A DNA stretch of 8,746 bases, from NCBI GenBank assembly GCA_021811115.1, contig JAJZPP010000010.1, positions 1 to 8,746 on the forward strand, given 5' to 3'. Under the pieces are notes generated by a model, which was not told where the DNA came from, searched no databases, and saw only the letters and a list, made by a program, of their open reading frames with translations. This document shows positions 1 through 7,643 of this stretch, in pieces (within the stretch, counting starts at the first letter, position 1; the number at the start of each line of letters is the position of its first letter). The stretch is from a bacterium (GTDB taxonomy: Bacteria; Chlamydiota; Chlamydiia; Chlamydiales; FEN-1388). Both the position numbers and the translations under genes were made by a program.

Positions 1-51
1 TTTTTGGTAGAGAACCTACGGCAAAACCCCGTCGACAGTGTGCTCTTGACG
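1..51. other. Intergenic edge downstream of atpK
   Basis: This short stretch lies between the atpK stop codon and the left edge of the window. I see no gene in it. On the minus strand there is a weak 4-bp inverted repeat (ACGG/CCGT, positions 18-32) with no following T-run, so it is not a convincing intrinsic terminator. The operon terminator or a further co-directional gene must lie outside the window. Confidence 0.5.
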
Positions 52-486
52 TTAGATTATGAGCAGCGTAAAGACAAACACAAACAGCGAGAACGACTCG
101 AGGATACCAACGGCAGCAAAACATTTGCCGTACAGAGAGGGCTGTTTGAGAGAGGCTTGGATGGCTGTCGCGACCAGTTTGCCTTGGATGATAGAAGAAC
201 ACATGATAGCCAAGCCCGACAAAAGCCCCACAGGAATCGCTGCGATGGGGGAGAAGGTGCCGGCGATAATCTTGTTGTACATCAGCAGCATGAGCACGAA
301 CCCATAAATGATCTGAGAGGCTGGTGCCGACGCAATACCGATGAATTTCCCATGACCCTCTTCAGTTTTGGTCATGGCAGCGTGGGCAGCCGCCCAGCCG
401 ATGTAACTGCCAAAGCAGCTACCTACCGCTGAGATGGTCAGGACGAGAATGGGTCCTAGTTGGTTATAAAGTGGCATCGTATCCAT
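52..486 (-). CDS. atpK: V-type ATPase subunit K (rotor-ring proteolipid)
   Basis: This is the membrane rotor-ring subunit of the V-type ATPase, which carries the coupling ion through the membrane. The 144-residue protein is very hydrophobic and consists of two tandem helical hairpins (four membrane segments, roughly residues 11-38, 50-76, 80-108 and 119-143), the usual fused V-type layout. The ion-binding carboxylate is E130 in the motif GILES of the last helix. The equivalent place in the first hairpin has S57-Q58 in the motif PASQ instead of a glutamate, so only the second hairpin carries the carboxylate. With Q101 (IIQGK), S57, Q58 and E130 match the side chains that bind Na+ in Enterococcus hirae NtpK (T64, Q65, Q110, E139). 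The start is chosen because AAGGAG lies 11 nt upstream, next to the atpI stop codon; Met4 is an alternative start. It is the last operon gene in the window, 19 nt after atpI. Confidence 0.95.
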   Translation of the reverse strand: MDTMPLYNQLGPILVLTISAVGSCFGSYIGWAAAHAAMTKTEEGHGKFIGIASAPASQIIYGFVLMLLMYNKIIAGTFSPIAAIPVGLLSGLAIMCSSIIQGKLVATAIQASLKQPSLYGKCFAAVGILESFSLFVFVFTLLII

Positions 487-505
487 ATGTTTTCAAACTC
501 CTTCT

Positions 506-2398
506 TCATTTGTGAGATGATAACGTGAGTGGACTAAACGGTTTTCCTTCCCCTTCAAACGAGTACCTGTACCACTCAAGAAAATTGAGACGCAACCCAT
601 GGATCACCCCTCCCATAATAGCTAGGAGGATATTCATGCCATGAGCAAGAATGACCAGAATGAGGCCGGCGATGAACGGAACCTCTTCTGCCATCTGGTT
701 GATGATGCCGGCTAGAATAATGCTAGTCGCACTCAGGGCGTACAGACGCAAGTACGAAAGGACATCGGCAAACAGTTGGACGGCCACCGTCAGCTCGAAG
801 ATGCCAGCAAGCCCGTGCCTAATCACCAGTGCGATAAGGGCAAACCCGGCACCACAACCCATGAGCTGTAACCCAATGGAGGAGGCAACATCGGAAGGGA
901 TGCCAAAGACGTACTGAACGATGGATGTGGCGTGTAAGTAAGCGGCGGCGAAGAGGTAGCCTCCGATGATGAAGAGGATCCAGCCCAGATAGGTTATATT
1001 ACGGGGCAGGTAGCGCGCCAGCCCCACAATAATGTGGATGGCGCCAATGAAGAGCGCCAGTTCGAGGAAGATGTTATCCACAAAAATCGAGTAGAAGGGT
1101 TGGGCGTTGGGGGAGGGGGCCTCGTGGAGAAACTCATCGAGGGAGGAGGGGGATTGTCCTGCGTGGCCTGTTTGCCAGGTTGCGACGTACTCGTCGTGGT
1201 GGGCCAGGTGGTAAGCGGCCTGTTTCTCAACAAGGTAGGTCACAAGAGAGTATTTTCGAATGGGGTTGTTTTTTGCCAGCTCGATCGAAAAGACCGAGTT
1301 GGTCAGGACGCCCCAGACCATACAGGAGACTCCTAGCAAGAGGATCAGTTTGACAAACCGTTTGCCAGCCTCTGAGGTGGTCTTTTTTCGGAAGAGCAGG
1401 CCTGTCAAGAAGAAGATGAGGCCGTATCCGGCATCCGCAACAATGAATGCAAAAAAGAGAGAGAAAAAGCAAAGTACCCAAAGGGATGGATCGTCGTCTT
1501 TGGCTGAGGGTGTATCATAGATCTGGACGAGGTCTTCGCCTACTTTGGCAAACCCTTTGTTCTCAAGATAGGTTGGAGGCATTTCATTCTTATTGGGGTG
1601 CAGCTCTTCACAAAAGATGCCGCACGCCTTGCTGAGGGAAAACGCCTCTTGCAGCCTGGTCTCAGGTACCCAGGCGGTTGCGGCGAAGACATGGTTCGAG
1701 AGCGCTTTCTTGGTGGTGGTTGCCACCCGCTGCCGTTTTGTCACGTCGGCGATTTCTAAAAGGGAGGCTCGCAGGCTTGTGACGAGGGCCGCTTTGCGTT
1801 TGAGCTGGTGTTCGAGCTCGGAGATTCCTGCCTCAATGGTGTGGAGTTGCGAGGAGAGCGTGACCAGCTCTTCGGTGAGAGGCACCTCTTCGAGGCCGGA
1901 TATATTGATCGGTTCAGGCGTAAGAGAGACAAAATATTCTTTTAATTGGGCGGAAGTCAACGGAATGAGGTTGGGAGAGAGCTCAGCAGCCTTTCTCTTT
2001 GCCGAGGCGGTCCATAGCCGAAATCGACAGGATGTCTTGGATTCAATGTCGCGGATGATGTCGAGAGGGATGGGGCCAAAGGGAGCCACGAGACTCAGCT
2101 GCTCCTGAATCGCCTTGCGCTTGGTAATCCGCTCTTCAAGCTTTTGTTTCTCGGTGATGACCTGGCGCGAGAAGAGGATCGGATCGTCAATGTGGATATA
2201 GGTCGACTGCTCCACATCGAAGTGTTGCAGGATCTTGATGGCAAGCACAACCTCTTGGAAGTCGGTTGCCAGCAGGTCATCGAGGGTCACCTTCGTGCCA
2301 GTAAATTGGGCAAGGCCAGCCTTTTGGAAGGCGGCAAAGAAGGGTTCTTGTTGCGAGGCGGCACCAATAAAGATCAGTTTTTTGACATCGATTCTCAT
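506..2398 (-). CDS. atpI: V-type ATPase subunit I (membrane stator, a-type subunit)
   Basis: This is the stator subunit that provides the two ion half-channels against the K ring and anchors the peripheral stalks. The 630-residue protein has a soluble N-terminal half (about residues 1-300) with charged helical stretches near 80-102 and 175-225, as expected for the cytoplasmic arm. The C-terminal half holds about seven to eight membrane segments, starting near residue 305. Family motifs are visible: FFAFIVADAGYG (near D322), SYLRLYALS with R551, the likely essential arginine that faces the proteolipid carboxylate, and a C-terminal block with HGLRLNFLEWY and GEGKPFSPL (near 600-624). A polar loop of about 70 residues (roughly 373-440) separates two membrane segments and contains a His-rich patch (HLAHH, 397-401). 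The start codon overlaps the atpD stop by 4 nt (ATGA), which suggests translational coupling. The length is close to that of chlamydial homologues. Confidence 0.96.
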   Translation of the reverse strand: MRIDVKKLIFIGAASQQEPFFAAFQKAGLAQFTGTKVTLDDLLATDFQEVVLAIKILQHFDVEQSTYIHIDDPILFSRQVITEKQKLEERITKRKAIQEQLSLVAPFGPIPLDIIRDIESKTSCRFRLWTASAKRKAAELSPNLIPLTSAQLKEYFVSLTPEPINISGLEEVPLTEELVTLSSQLHTIEAGISELEHQLKRKAALVTSLRASLLEIADVTKRQRVATTTKKALSNHVFAATAWVPETRLQEAFSLSKACGIFCEELHPNKNEMPPTYLENKGFAKVGEDLVQIYDTPSAKDDDPSLWVLCFFSLFFAFIVADAGYGLIFFLTGLLFRKKTTSEAGKRFVKLILLLGVSCMVWGVLTNSVFSIELAKNNPIRKYSLVTYLVEKQAAYHLAHHDEYVATWQTGHAGQSPSSLDEFLHEAPSPNAQPFYSIFVDNIFLELALFIGAIHIIVGLARYLPRNITYLGWILFIIGGYLFAAAYLHATSIVQYVFGIPSDVASSIGLQLMGCGAGFALIALVIRHGLAGIFELTVAVQLFADVLSYLRLYALSATSIILAGIINQMAEEVPFIAGLILVILAHGMNILLAIMGGVIHGLRLNFLEWYRYSFEGEGKPFSPLTLSSHK

Positions 2399-3003
2399 AC
2401 TGCCTGACGAGCCAAAATTTTTACTTTTGCCATCTTAGCTTGGGCCACAGCGGCCAGCTGCAGGTCTCCAAGGAAGATGCGGATTGCTTTCATGTTCCGG
2501 ATGCATTGTGGAATGAGCACTTTTTCAAACAGGTTCACCCTGATAGAGACCTGCCGCAGCTCACTCGAGAGGATGGCCATACATTGTTCAGCCACTTTTC
2601 TTTTCCTGTTGGTGGCTTTCAGTGCCCGTACCTCTTCGACGAAGCTATCCAACCAGGGAGGGGTATCGTACAGATCGTAGGTTGTGGGGGCAAAAATAAT
2701 AGCTTTGAGCACAGGCAGTTCCACGCCAGCGATGTTCTCCTTTTCCTCTTCGACCCGTTCGACCTTCCACGCCTCTTCGAGAGGTATGTGAGGGAGCAGT
2801 CCAACCAATTTGGCCGACTGGCGTAGGTGTGACGACTGGCGCTCATACTCTGTGATGACCGTTTCCAGAACAGTGCGCGCCGTAACCACTTCGGCTTGCA
2901 GGATCGCTTTCCTTAAGCGAAGCGTCGGCAAATACCGCTCAAGCTGGCTTAAGCGTACCTGTTGTCCTCGAAGCTCCTGTTTGGTGAACTTCAGTTCTGC
3001 CAT
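2395..3003 (-). CDS. atpD: V-type ATPase subunit D (central rotor shaft)
   Basis: AtpD is the central shaft that turns inside the A3B3 head and transmits torque to the K ring. The 202-residue protein is almost all helical and rich in charged residues. It has an N-terminal region with the subunit D pattern (KQELRGQQ, then LPTLRLRKAILQAEV near residues 26-40), a middle loop near 85-115, and a long C-terminal helix that would close the antiparallel coiled coil. The mid-protein stretch around residues 100-115 (LKAIIFAPTTYDLYDTPPW) resembles the short hairpin domain found in subunit D. It starts 2 nt after the atpB stop and overlaps the atpI start by 4 nt. No separate subunit F gene, the usual partner of D, is present nearby. 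Confidence 0.95.
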   Translation of the reverse strand: MAELKFTKQELRGQQVRLSQLERYLPTLRLRKAILQAEVVTARTVLETVITEYERQSSHLRQSAKLVGLLPHIPLEEAWKVERVEEEKENIAGVELPVLKAIIFAPTTYDLYDTPPWLDSFVEEVRALKATNRKRKVAEQCMAILSSELRQVSIRVNLFEKVLIPQCIRNMKAIRIFLGDLQLAAVAQAKMAKVKILARQAV

Positions 3004-3005
3004 AC

Positions 3006-4310
3006 CTATTTCTTCGCCTTCCAGAATTTCTCAAGGATCGCTTGCTTGATGCCCACCTCTTCCTTATTGAAACAGATCGACAGGATATTCCATCCAATAT
3101 CGAGCGCCTGCTCCAGAGAGCAGTTCACGTTCAGGTCCATGAGCTCTTTTTCAAATAGTTTTGCAAAATGGAGTAGCTTTTCATCCCATTTTGAGAGGCG
3201 AAAGCCCATGGCGTGCCGTTCTTTTGCCTTTTTGGATTCGGCGTAGAGGCGGATCATGGCGTTGGCAACCTCTCCATGGTCCTCACGGGTAATTTTGCCA
3301 ATGACCATCTGTTTTAAACGGGAGAGTGACCCGAATGGATCGATTTTTCCATTGTGGAGGTAGAACTGGCCTTCAGTAATGTATCCGGTATTATCAGGAA
3401 TTGGGTGGGTCACATCGTCTCCTGGCATGGTGGTGACGGTGACGATGGTGATCGAGCCGCTTCCCTCAATGGCAACCGCCTTTTCATACCGGGCTGCCAA
3501 GTCGGAATAAAGAGATCCAGGGTAGCCGCGGTTTGAGGGCACCTGATCCATGGTAATGGCAATCTCGCGCAAGGCGTCAGCAAAGGCGGTCATATCGGTG
3601 AGGAGCACCACCACGTTGTGATGGTCGAGAGCAAACTGTTCGGCGCAGGCGAGAGCCATGTCTGGGACCAGAACGCACTCGACTGTCGGGTCGGTTGCCT
3701 TGTGGATGAACATGACCGTCTTATTCTGCGATCCGGAGGATTCGGCATTGTCGACAAACGCCTGATACTCTGAGAAGGTCAGCCCCATGCCTCCGATGAT
3801 GATCACGTCGGCGGCCGCCTGGTTGGCGATGCGCATGAGGAGCTTATTGTACGGCTCTCCAGCAATGGAGAAGATGGGGATTTTCTGCGATTTGACCAAG
3901 CAGTTGAAGACGTCGATCATGGGGATGTTGGTGCGGACCATCTCTGTTGGGACTATCCGCTTGACCGGATTGAAGGAGGGGCCTGCGATTTCGATGGATT
4001 CTCCCAAAATCTCGGCGCCGCCATCGATTGGGTCTCCCAACCCGTTCATACGACGGCCCAGCAGATTGGGGCTGAAGGTGGCCTGTACCTGACGGCGCAA
4101 GAAGACCACGCGATCCCCTGTAGAGATACCTCTGGTGTTTGAAAAGACCTGCATCGTGGTCTTTTCTCCGTCAATACGGATGACCGAGGCATACGCTTTG
4201 CGGCCATCGCCCATCTCAATTCGGGCCAACTCGCCCAACCCCGCACGACTTCCGCTCACTGTGATCAGGTTGCCGCGGATGTCATCAATTCTATCGTGTA
4301 TCGTTCTCAT
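3006..4310 (-). CDS. atpB: V-type ATPase subunit B (non-catalytic nucleotide-site subunit)
   Basis: Subunit B alternates with A in the cytoplasmic hexamer and contributes residues to the catalytic sites at the A/B interfaces. The 434-residue protein has the N-terminal beta-barrel (about 1-75), the central RecA-like domain (about 76-355) and a helical C-terminal domain. As expected for a B subunit the P-loop is degenerate: the position is occupied by [11 protein letters not shown] (about 147-157) with no GxxxxGKT. The family blocks [15 protein letters not shown] (236-250) and [14 protein letters not shown] (258-271) are present. R331, in SLSRLK, is the likely arginine finger that reaches into the catalytic site of A, by analogy with archaeal/Thermus B subunits. 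It begins 10 nt after atpA. The preceding Shine-Dalgarno match is weak (AGG, 10 nt upstream), so translation may depend on coupling to atpA. Confidence 0.97.
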   Translation of the reverse strand: MRTIHDRIDDIRGNLITVSGSRAGLGELARIEMGDGRKAYASVIRIDGEKTTMQVFSNTRGISTGDRVVFLRRQVQATFSPNLLGRRMNGLGDPIDGGAEILGESIEIAGPSFNPVKRIVPTEMVRTNIPMIDVFNCLVKSQKIPIFSIAGEPYNKLLMRIANQAAADVIIIGGMGLTFSEYQAFVDNAESSGSQNKTVMFIHKATDPTVECVLVPDMALACAEQFALDHHNVVVLLTDMTAFADALREIAITMDQVPSNRGYPGSLYSDLAARYEKAVAIEGSGSITIVTVTTMPGDDVTHPIPDNTGYITEGQFYLHNGKIDPFGSLSRLKQMVIGKITREDHGEVANAMIRLYAESKKAKERHAMGFRLSKWDEKLLHFAKLFEKELMDLNVNCSLEQALDIGWNILSICFNKEEVGIKQAILEKFWKAKK

Positions 4311-4320
4311 GTATTTTTAC

Positions 4321-6099
4321 CTACACATTTAACATGGCCTCAATCTCTTCTACGGCATGTTGGTATGTCGCCACACCGAGAGGCAGATAGTTGAGGTTCT
4401 TGAGCCTGTGCTGAAGTGCTAAGAAAAACTCTCGAGCTTCATCATGGGTTTTAAAGAAGAACCGCTGTTCCAAAATTCGTCCCATGAGGGCAAGGGAGGC
4501 CATCTGGCGATCCAGTGGGCAGTAGCAATCTTCCTTATCGAAAGAGTTTTGCTGGAGGTAGCAAAAGTCATACAGCTCCCCCTTCAAGTAGATTTGCATA
4601 TCATCTAACGAGATGCCCTCTTCGCCAACCACCTCCATCCGTTTCTTTATCTCATCGTCCTCACGGAGTATTCTGGAGGCAAAATCGACGATTTGTCCCC
4701 AATTGGGCATTCGATCGGCCAGCTCGTTAGCGACCAGCGTGGTGTATTTTGACCAGGAGATGAGCGGATCGATAGCCGGGTATCGACGGGCATCAGACCT
4801 CTCTCGTGAGAGCCCTAAGAAGGCGCCAACGACAGCCAGTGTCGCCTGGGTCACCGGCTCTTCAAAGTTTCCGCCAGCTGGCGAGACGGCGCCGCCAATG
4901 GTCAGCGATCCGGATCGGCCGCTCTCGGTCACAACGACGCCAGACCGTTCGTAGAAGGAGGCGATTCTGGAGGCTAAGTAGGCTGGGAACGCCTCCTCGC
5001 CAGGGATCTCCTCGAGTCGGCCGGACATCTCTCGCATCGCCTGCGCCCATCTTGAAGTCGAGTCGGCCAGGACCAGGACGTGGAGCCCCATCTGACGGTA
5101 GTATTCTGCCAGCGTGACTCCCATGTAGACAGATACCTCTCGAGCCGCAACAGGCATCGAGGATGTGTTACAGATGATGATGGTCCGCTTCATGAGCGAT
5201 TCGCCAGTGTGCGGATCGACTAAGTGGGGAAACTCCCTCACCACTTCGACGACCTCACCCGCCCGCTCACCACAGGCAACCACAACGACGATGTCTACGG
5301 AGGAGTATTTGGCGAGGTGGTGCTGGAGCACCGTTTTTCCTGCTCCAAAGGGACCTGGAGTGCAGAATGTGCCTCCCTTGACGATGGGGAATTGGGTGTC
5401 GATGATGCGGCAGCCTGTGTCGAGCATGCGCGTCGGCCGAACCTTCATCCCTGCAAGGAGCTGATTCTTGATAGGCCACCGTTGGACCATGGTGAACTGG
5501 TGTTCTACGCCCCGCTCATCGACCGCTTTGGCAATGACCGTATCGATCGTATAGTGGTCTTTTGGGGCAACCCAGGTGATCTTGTAACGGCCGTAGGAAG
5601 AGAAGGGGAGCATGATGAGGTGCTGGAACCGGTTTTCGATGACCATACCGAGTGCGTCGCCTCGGTGGAGCATTTGGAACTCTTTGGCGATCGGCAAGAA
5701 TTCCCACTTCTGGGTTCGGTCCAGCGCATGGCCAAGGAACCCTTTTTGGAGGAAATAGCCTGATTGATGGGCAATATCCTCGAGCGGGTTTTGGAGCCCG
5801 TCAAAGATGGTGCTGAGCAGTCCTGGGCCCAGTTCTGCCTCGAGCAGGTTTCCGGTGAACGTAACAGGAGTGTGAACTGAGATCTCCCGCGTATCTTCAA
5901 AAACCTGCAGTTTGGCCTCATTGCCTGCGATCTCGATGACCTCGGCTCGCAGTTTGGCAGTAGGGAGGTTGATGTAGGCGACCTCTCCTTGCTTAATGTT
6001 GTTATCAAAGACGACGTGAAGCAGGTTCCCAAACGCCTTCTTGACATATCCAGAGGCTGGAGCATTCTCCACAATATCGTGTACCATCTTCTTAGTCAT
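4321..6099 (-). CDS. atpA: V-type ATPase catalytic subunit A
   Basis: This is the catalytic subunit that hydrolyses or makes ATP on the cytoplasmic face. The 592-residue protein has an N-terminal beta-barrel (about 18-85), the long non-homologous insert typical of A subunits (about 110-205), the RecA-like nucleotide domain (about 220-455) and a helical C-terminal domain. The Walker A motif is GPFGAGKT (249-256, with K255 and T256). The general-base glutamate is E278, in ACGERAGE. The Walker B-like strand leads to LADSTSRWAQA (D346). The block SGRLEEIPGEEAFPAYL (359-375) is typical. Length and P-loop match chlamydial AtpA as I remember it. The start ATG overlaps the end of the upstream DUF2764-like gene by 8 nt (ATGACTAA). 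There is no strong Shine-Dalgarno sequence, which fits translational coupling. No frameshift or missing catalytic residue is seen. Confidence 0.98.
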   Translation of the reverse strand: MTKKMVHDIVENAPASGYVKKAFGNLLHVVFDNNIKQGEVAYINLPTAKLRAEVIEIAGNEAKLQVFEDTREISVHTPVTFTGNLLEAELGPGLLSTIFDGLQNPLEDIAHQSGYFLQKGFLGHALDRTQKWEFLPIAKEFQMLHRGDALGMVIENRFQHLIMLPFSSYGRYKITWVAPKDHYTIDTVIAKAVDERGVEHQFTMVQRWPIKNQLLAGMKVRPTRMLDTGCRIIDTQFPIVKGGTFCTPGPFGAGKTVLQHHLAKYSSVDIVVVVACGERAGEVVEVVREFPHLVDPHTGESLMKRTIIICNTSSMPVAAREVSVYMGVTLAEYYRQMGLHVLVLADSTSRWAQAMREMSGRLEEIPGEEAFPAYLASRIASFYERSGVVVTESGRSGSLTIGGAVSPAGGNFEEPVTQATLAVVGAFLGLSRERSDARRYPAIDPLISWSKYTTLVANELADRMPNWGQIVDFASRILREDDEIKKRMEVVGEEGISLDDMQIYLKGELYDFCYLQQNSFDKEDCYCPLDRQMASLALMGRILEQRFFFKTHDEAREFFLALQHRLKNLNYLPLGVATYQHAVEEIEAMLNV

Positions 6100-6835
6100 G
6101 AGCGGTTACCATTTCTTGTAGGGTCTTTTGATTTCGAGGATCGTTCATTGACTGCCTCTCCTCTAACTTACGTAACTTGACAATGTAGGCAAAAACAAGA
6201 TCAAGGGAGAAAGGGTCCTCTTGATCGCAGAGGGCATCTACGGCATGGAATTTCCACTGTGAGATGGCCGCCTCAAGTTCACTTGGGCTACCCCCTTTTG
6301 TCTTCCAAATCCGTAATAGCTCCTGGAAGGGCTCTGGCCACTGTGCTGTATCGGTAATATCAAATCCGATCTCTTCAGGATCGATCGTAACCTCCCTCTG
6401 GAGTGCCTGTGCACGCAGCCATGAGAAAACGAGCCGACAGGTATTTTCGAATCGGAAGTATCTGTGAACAAAGCCTGCAGGCTTCTTTTGATTCTTTAAG
6501 AAAGAGTGGATTAATTCGTGCGCATACTTTTGACGGTCACTGAGCGTCTTGTAGGTTTTGTAAAACACCTCAGCTCCTCGTGGGATAAACTCCGGATCGC
6601 GCAATGCGATGACGAGCTCCTCGTGGGAAATGGATCCTTGCACCATCATGGGGGTGCCTAAGAAAAAGGAGCGTAGATTCTCCAAGTCTTGAAGGGTCTG
6701 TAATCGATCGACATCCTGCATTTCAGACCGCGAGAGGTTCTGCTGGAGGTAGAAGAGCAGCTCCTGCGACGAGATCTCTGGGCTTGTCTCGAACTTCAAC
6801 TCGGGAAGAAAGGGGATTAAGAAGTATCGACTCAT
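6092..6835 (-). CDS. DUF2764-like protein of V-ATPase operons (unknown function, possible subunit)
   Basis: The function is not established. This 247-residue protein corresponds by position and character to the hypothetical gene between atpE and atpA in chlamydial, spirochaetal and some Bacteroidota V-ATPase operons (DUF2764, from memory). It is soluble with no signal peptide or membrane segment and appears largely helical. It opens with SRYFLIPFLPELKFETSPE, a pattern of aromatic residues, LP and PE typical of the family, followed by alternating amphipathic helices with many Arg, Glu and Gln residues. It starts 6 nt after atpE and overlaps atpA by 8 nt, so it is made together with the ATPase. 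AAAGG directly abuts the ATG, too close to be an ideal Shine-Dalgarno site. The operon has no recognisable C (d) or F gene, and this position is where those genes sit in archaeal/Thermus operons, so it may be a diverged stalk or coupling subunit. That is inference. Confidence 0.85.
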   Translation of the reverse strand: MSRYFLIPFLPELKFETSPEISSQELLFYLQQNLSRSEMQDVDRLQTLQDLENLRSFFLGTPMMVQGSISHEELVIALRDPEFIPRGAEVFYKTYKTLSDRQKYAHELIHSFLKNQKKPAGFVHRYFRFENTCRLVFSWLRAQALQREVTIDPEEIGFDITDTAQWPEPFQELLRIWKTKGGSPSELEAAISQWKFHAVDALCDQEDPFSLDLVFAYIVKLRKLEERQSMNDPRNQKTLQEMVTAHD

Positions 6836-6841
6836 CCTTTG

Positions 6842-7468
6842 TTACTCGCTGAAGAAGAATTTTCGGAAATCGGATCGGATGAACCCGGCAAACATCTCCT
6901 TCAAAGACTCTGGGGTTATTTCGATGGAGAGGTGCTTTGATTTGACTTGGAGGAGGAATCCGTATGGCTGTTCGCCGACGTACAATCCTTCTTTTGGAAG
7001 GTGTTTCAGGGCGTTTTTCCCAAGGTGTTCCACGAGCACCTGCTTATCCAGGTTCTTTCCGATCCAGACGCAGATGTCTCCCTCAATTCCTTCCTTGTGG
7101 AGTTCTTCAATCAGGAGGTCGAGCAGTTTGGCTGTTTTGCGCTCGCTGGAAAACTCATCAGCAAGGTAGCGGTCCAGTTCTGGGTTAAACAGGGATTTTT
7201 CAATTTTTTCCTTTACAATGCCGATGGCTTGCTTACTGGCCTGTTCGAGTGAGGCATCGAAGGCGGCCCGTTCTTCTCTGAGCTTACTGCGAAGCTCTTG
7301 AAGCATCCGATCGGCCTGTTGTTTGGCCTCTGCCCGTATTCTGGCGGCATCCCGTTCTGCGGCGGCTTTAATGCTCTCAGCCTCTTGCAGTGCTGGCTCA
7401 AGTGTCTCATTCCTAATGACTTGACAGATAGCCGCTAGGCGTTCATCGCCAACTCCACGTCTCTCCAT
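6842..7468 (-). CDS. atpE: V-type ATPase subunit E (peripheral stalk)
   Basis: Subunit E forms the peripheral stator stalk that links the A3B3 head to AtpI and resists rotor torque. The 208-residue protein has a long charged helical region (about residues 10-95, rich in Ala, Glu, Arg and Lys, with the core AESIKAAAERDAARIRAEAK) typical of the stalk coiled coil. A compact C-terminal domain (about 105-208) follows and ends in FIRSDFRKFFFSE, which resembles the end of chlamydial AtpE; the length is also the same. A good Shine-Dalgarno sequence, GGGAG, lies 7 nt before the ATG (7476-7480), so this start is secure. It is the first gene of the operon. No partner G/H stalk gene is visible, so E may pair with itself or with a protein encoded elsewhere. 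Confidence 0.93.
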   Translation of the reverse strand: MERRGVGDERLAAICQVIRNETLEPALQEAESIKAAAERDAARIRAEAKQQADRMLQELRSKLREERAAFDASLEQASKQAIGIVKEKIEKSLFNPELDRYLADEFSSERKTAKLLDLLIEELHKEGIEGDICVWIGKNLDKQVLVEHLGKNALKHLPKEGLYVGEQPYGFLLQVKSKHLSIEITPESLKEMFAGFIRSDFRKFFFSE

Positions 7469-7475
7469 GAATCAA

Positions 7476-7480
7476 CTCCC
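7476..7480 (-). promoter_or_regulatory. Ribosome binding site of atpE
   Basis: GGGAG on the minus strand is followed by a 7-nt spacer and the ATG of atpE. It is the best Shine-Dalgarno match and spacing in the ATPase operon and fixes the start of its first gene. Confidence 0.7.
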
Positions 7481-7496
7481 TACAGTACCTTGAAGA

Positions 7497-7513
7497 AGAG
7501 GGTTGTCCCCTCT
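7497..7513 (-). other. Small hairpin in the atp leader
   Basis: On the minus strand AGAGGG and CCCTCT form a 6-bp stem around the loop GACAA, about 30 nt before the atpE start codon. No T-run follows, so it is not an intrinsic terminator. It may structure the leader mRNA. The 5' arm could instead pair with a C-rich stretch further upstream (7565-7573), as described in the findings. Confidence 0.35.
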
Positions 7514-7539
7514 CTTCCATGAAACTAAAAAAGATGAAA

Positions 7540-7567
7540 ATTAAAAGCGACAACTTAACGTTTTGAA
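7540..7567 (-). promoter_or_regulatory. Candidate proximal promoter of the atp operon
   Basis: On the minus strand TTCAAA (7562-7567, four of six matches to TTGACA) is separated by 16 nt from TTTAAT (7540-7545, five of six matches to TATAAT). The predicted start is near 7533, which gives a 5' leader of about 65 nt before atpE. The match is by eye only, and the region is AT-rich, so chance matches are possible. Confidence 0.35.
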
Positions 7568-7610
7568 GAGGGGAGTTCTGCGATGCGCACGGGTGGTCGA
7601 ATCGTCTCCT

Positions 7611-7639
7611 CTCATACAATTGCAAAAAAAAGTTGTCAG
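7611..7639 (-). promoter_or_regulatory. Candidate distal promoter of the atp operon
   Basis: On the minus strand CTGACA (7634-7639, five of six matches to TTGACA) is followed after exactly 17 nt by TATGAG (7611-7616, four of six matches to TATAAT). The spacer contains a T8 tract. Transcription would start near 7604, giving a leader of about 135 nt before atpE. The -35 element lies inside a terminator-like hairpin of the upstream tRNA transcript, so the two functions overlap. Confidence 0.4.
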
Positions 7640-7643
7640 CAAC
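7624..7643 (-). terminator. Candidate intrinsic terminator after tRNA-Ala
   Basis: On the minus strand GTTG-CTGA-CAAC (7632-7643) forms a short 4-bp hairpin immediately followed by T8 (7624-7631). The stem is weak by itself, but a 9-bp perfect inverted repeat lies directly before it (7643-7663). It is about 120 nt past the tRNA end and would stop tRNA read-through before atpE. The same T-tract is the spacer of a candidate promoter, so its role is uncertain. Confidence 0.4.

Noticed and set aside
18..32. Possible terminator after atpK
   Set aside because: The stem is only 4 bp and no T-run follows on the minus strand. It cannot be supported as an intrinsic terminator.
4..432. 142-codon plus-strand open frame opposite atpK
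   Set aside because: It is antisense to a well-supported proteolipid gene. Its composition (Arg, Asp, Gln, His) is what reverse reading of membrane helices gives, and it has no ribosome binding site of note.
1593..2108. 171-codon plus-strand open frame opposite atpI
   Set aside because: It is antisense to the soluble half of AtpI and has no recognisable domain. It is best explained by the codon bias of the real gene.
3006..4310. Missing Walker A motif in atpB as a sign of gene decay
   Set aside because: B subunits of V-type ATPases normally lack a functional P-loop. The other signature blocks and the likely arginine finger are intact.
5505..6074. 189-codon open frame on the minus strand inside atpA
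   Set aside because: It is out of frame with the unmistakable catalytic A subunit, has Ser/Arg-rich low-information composition and matches no family I know. It is a shadow frame.
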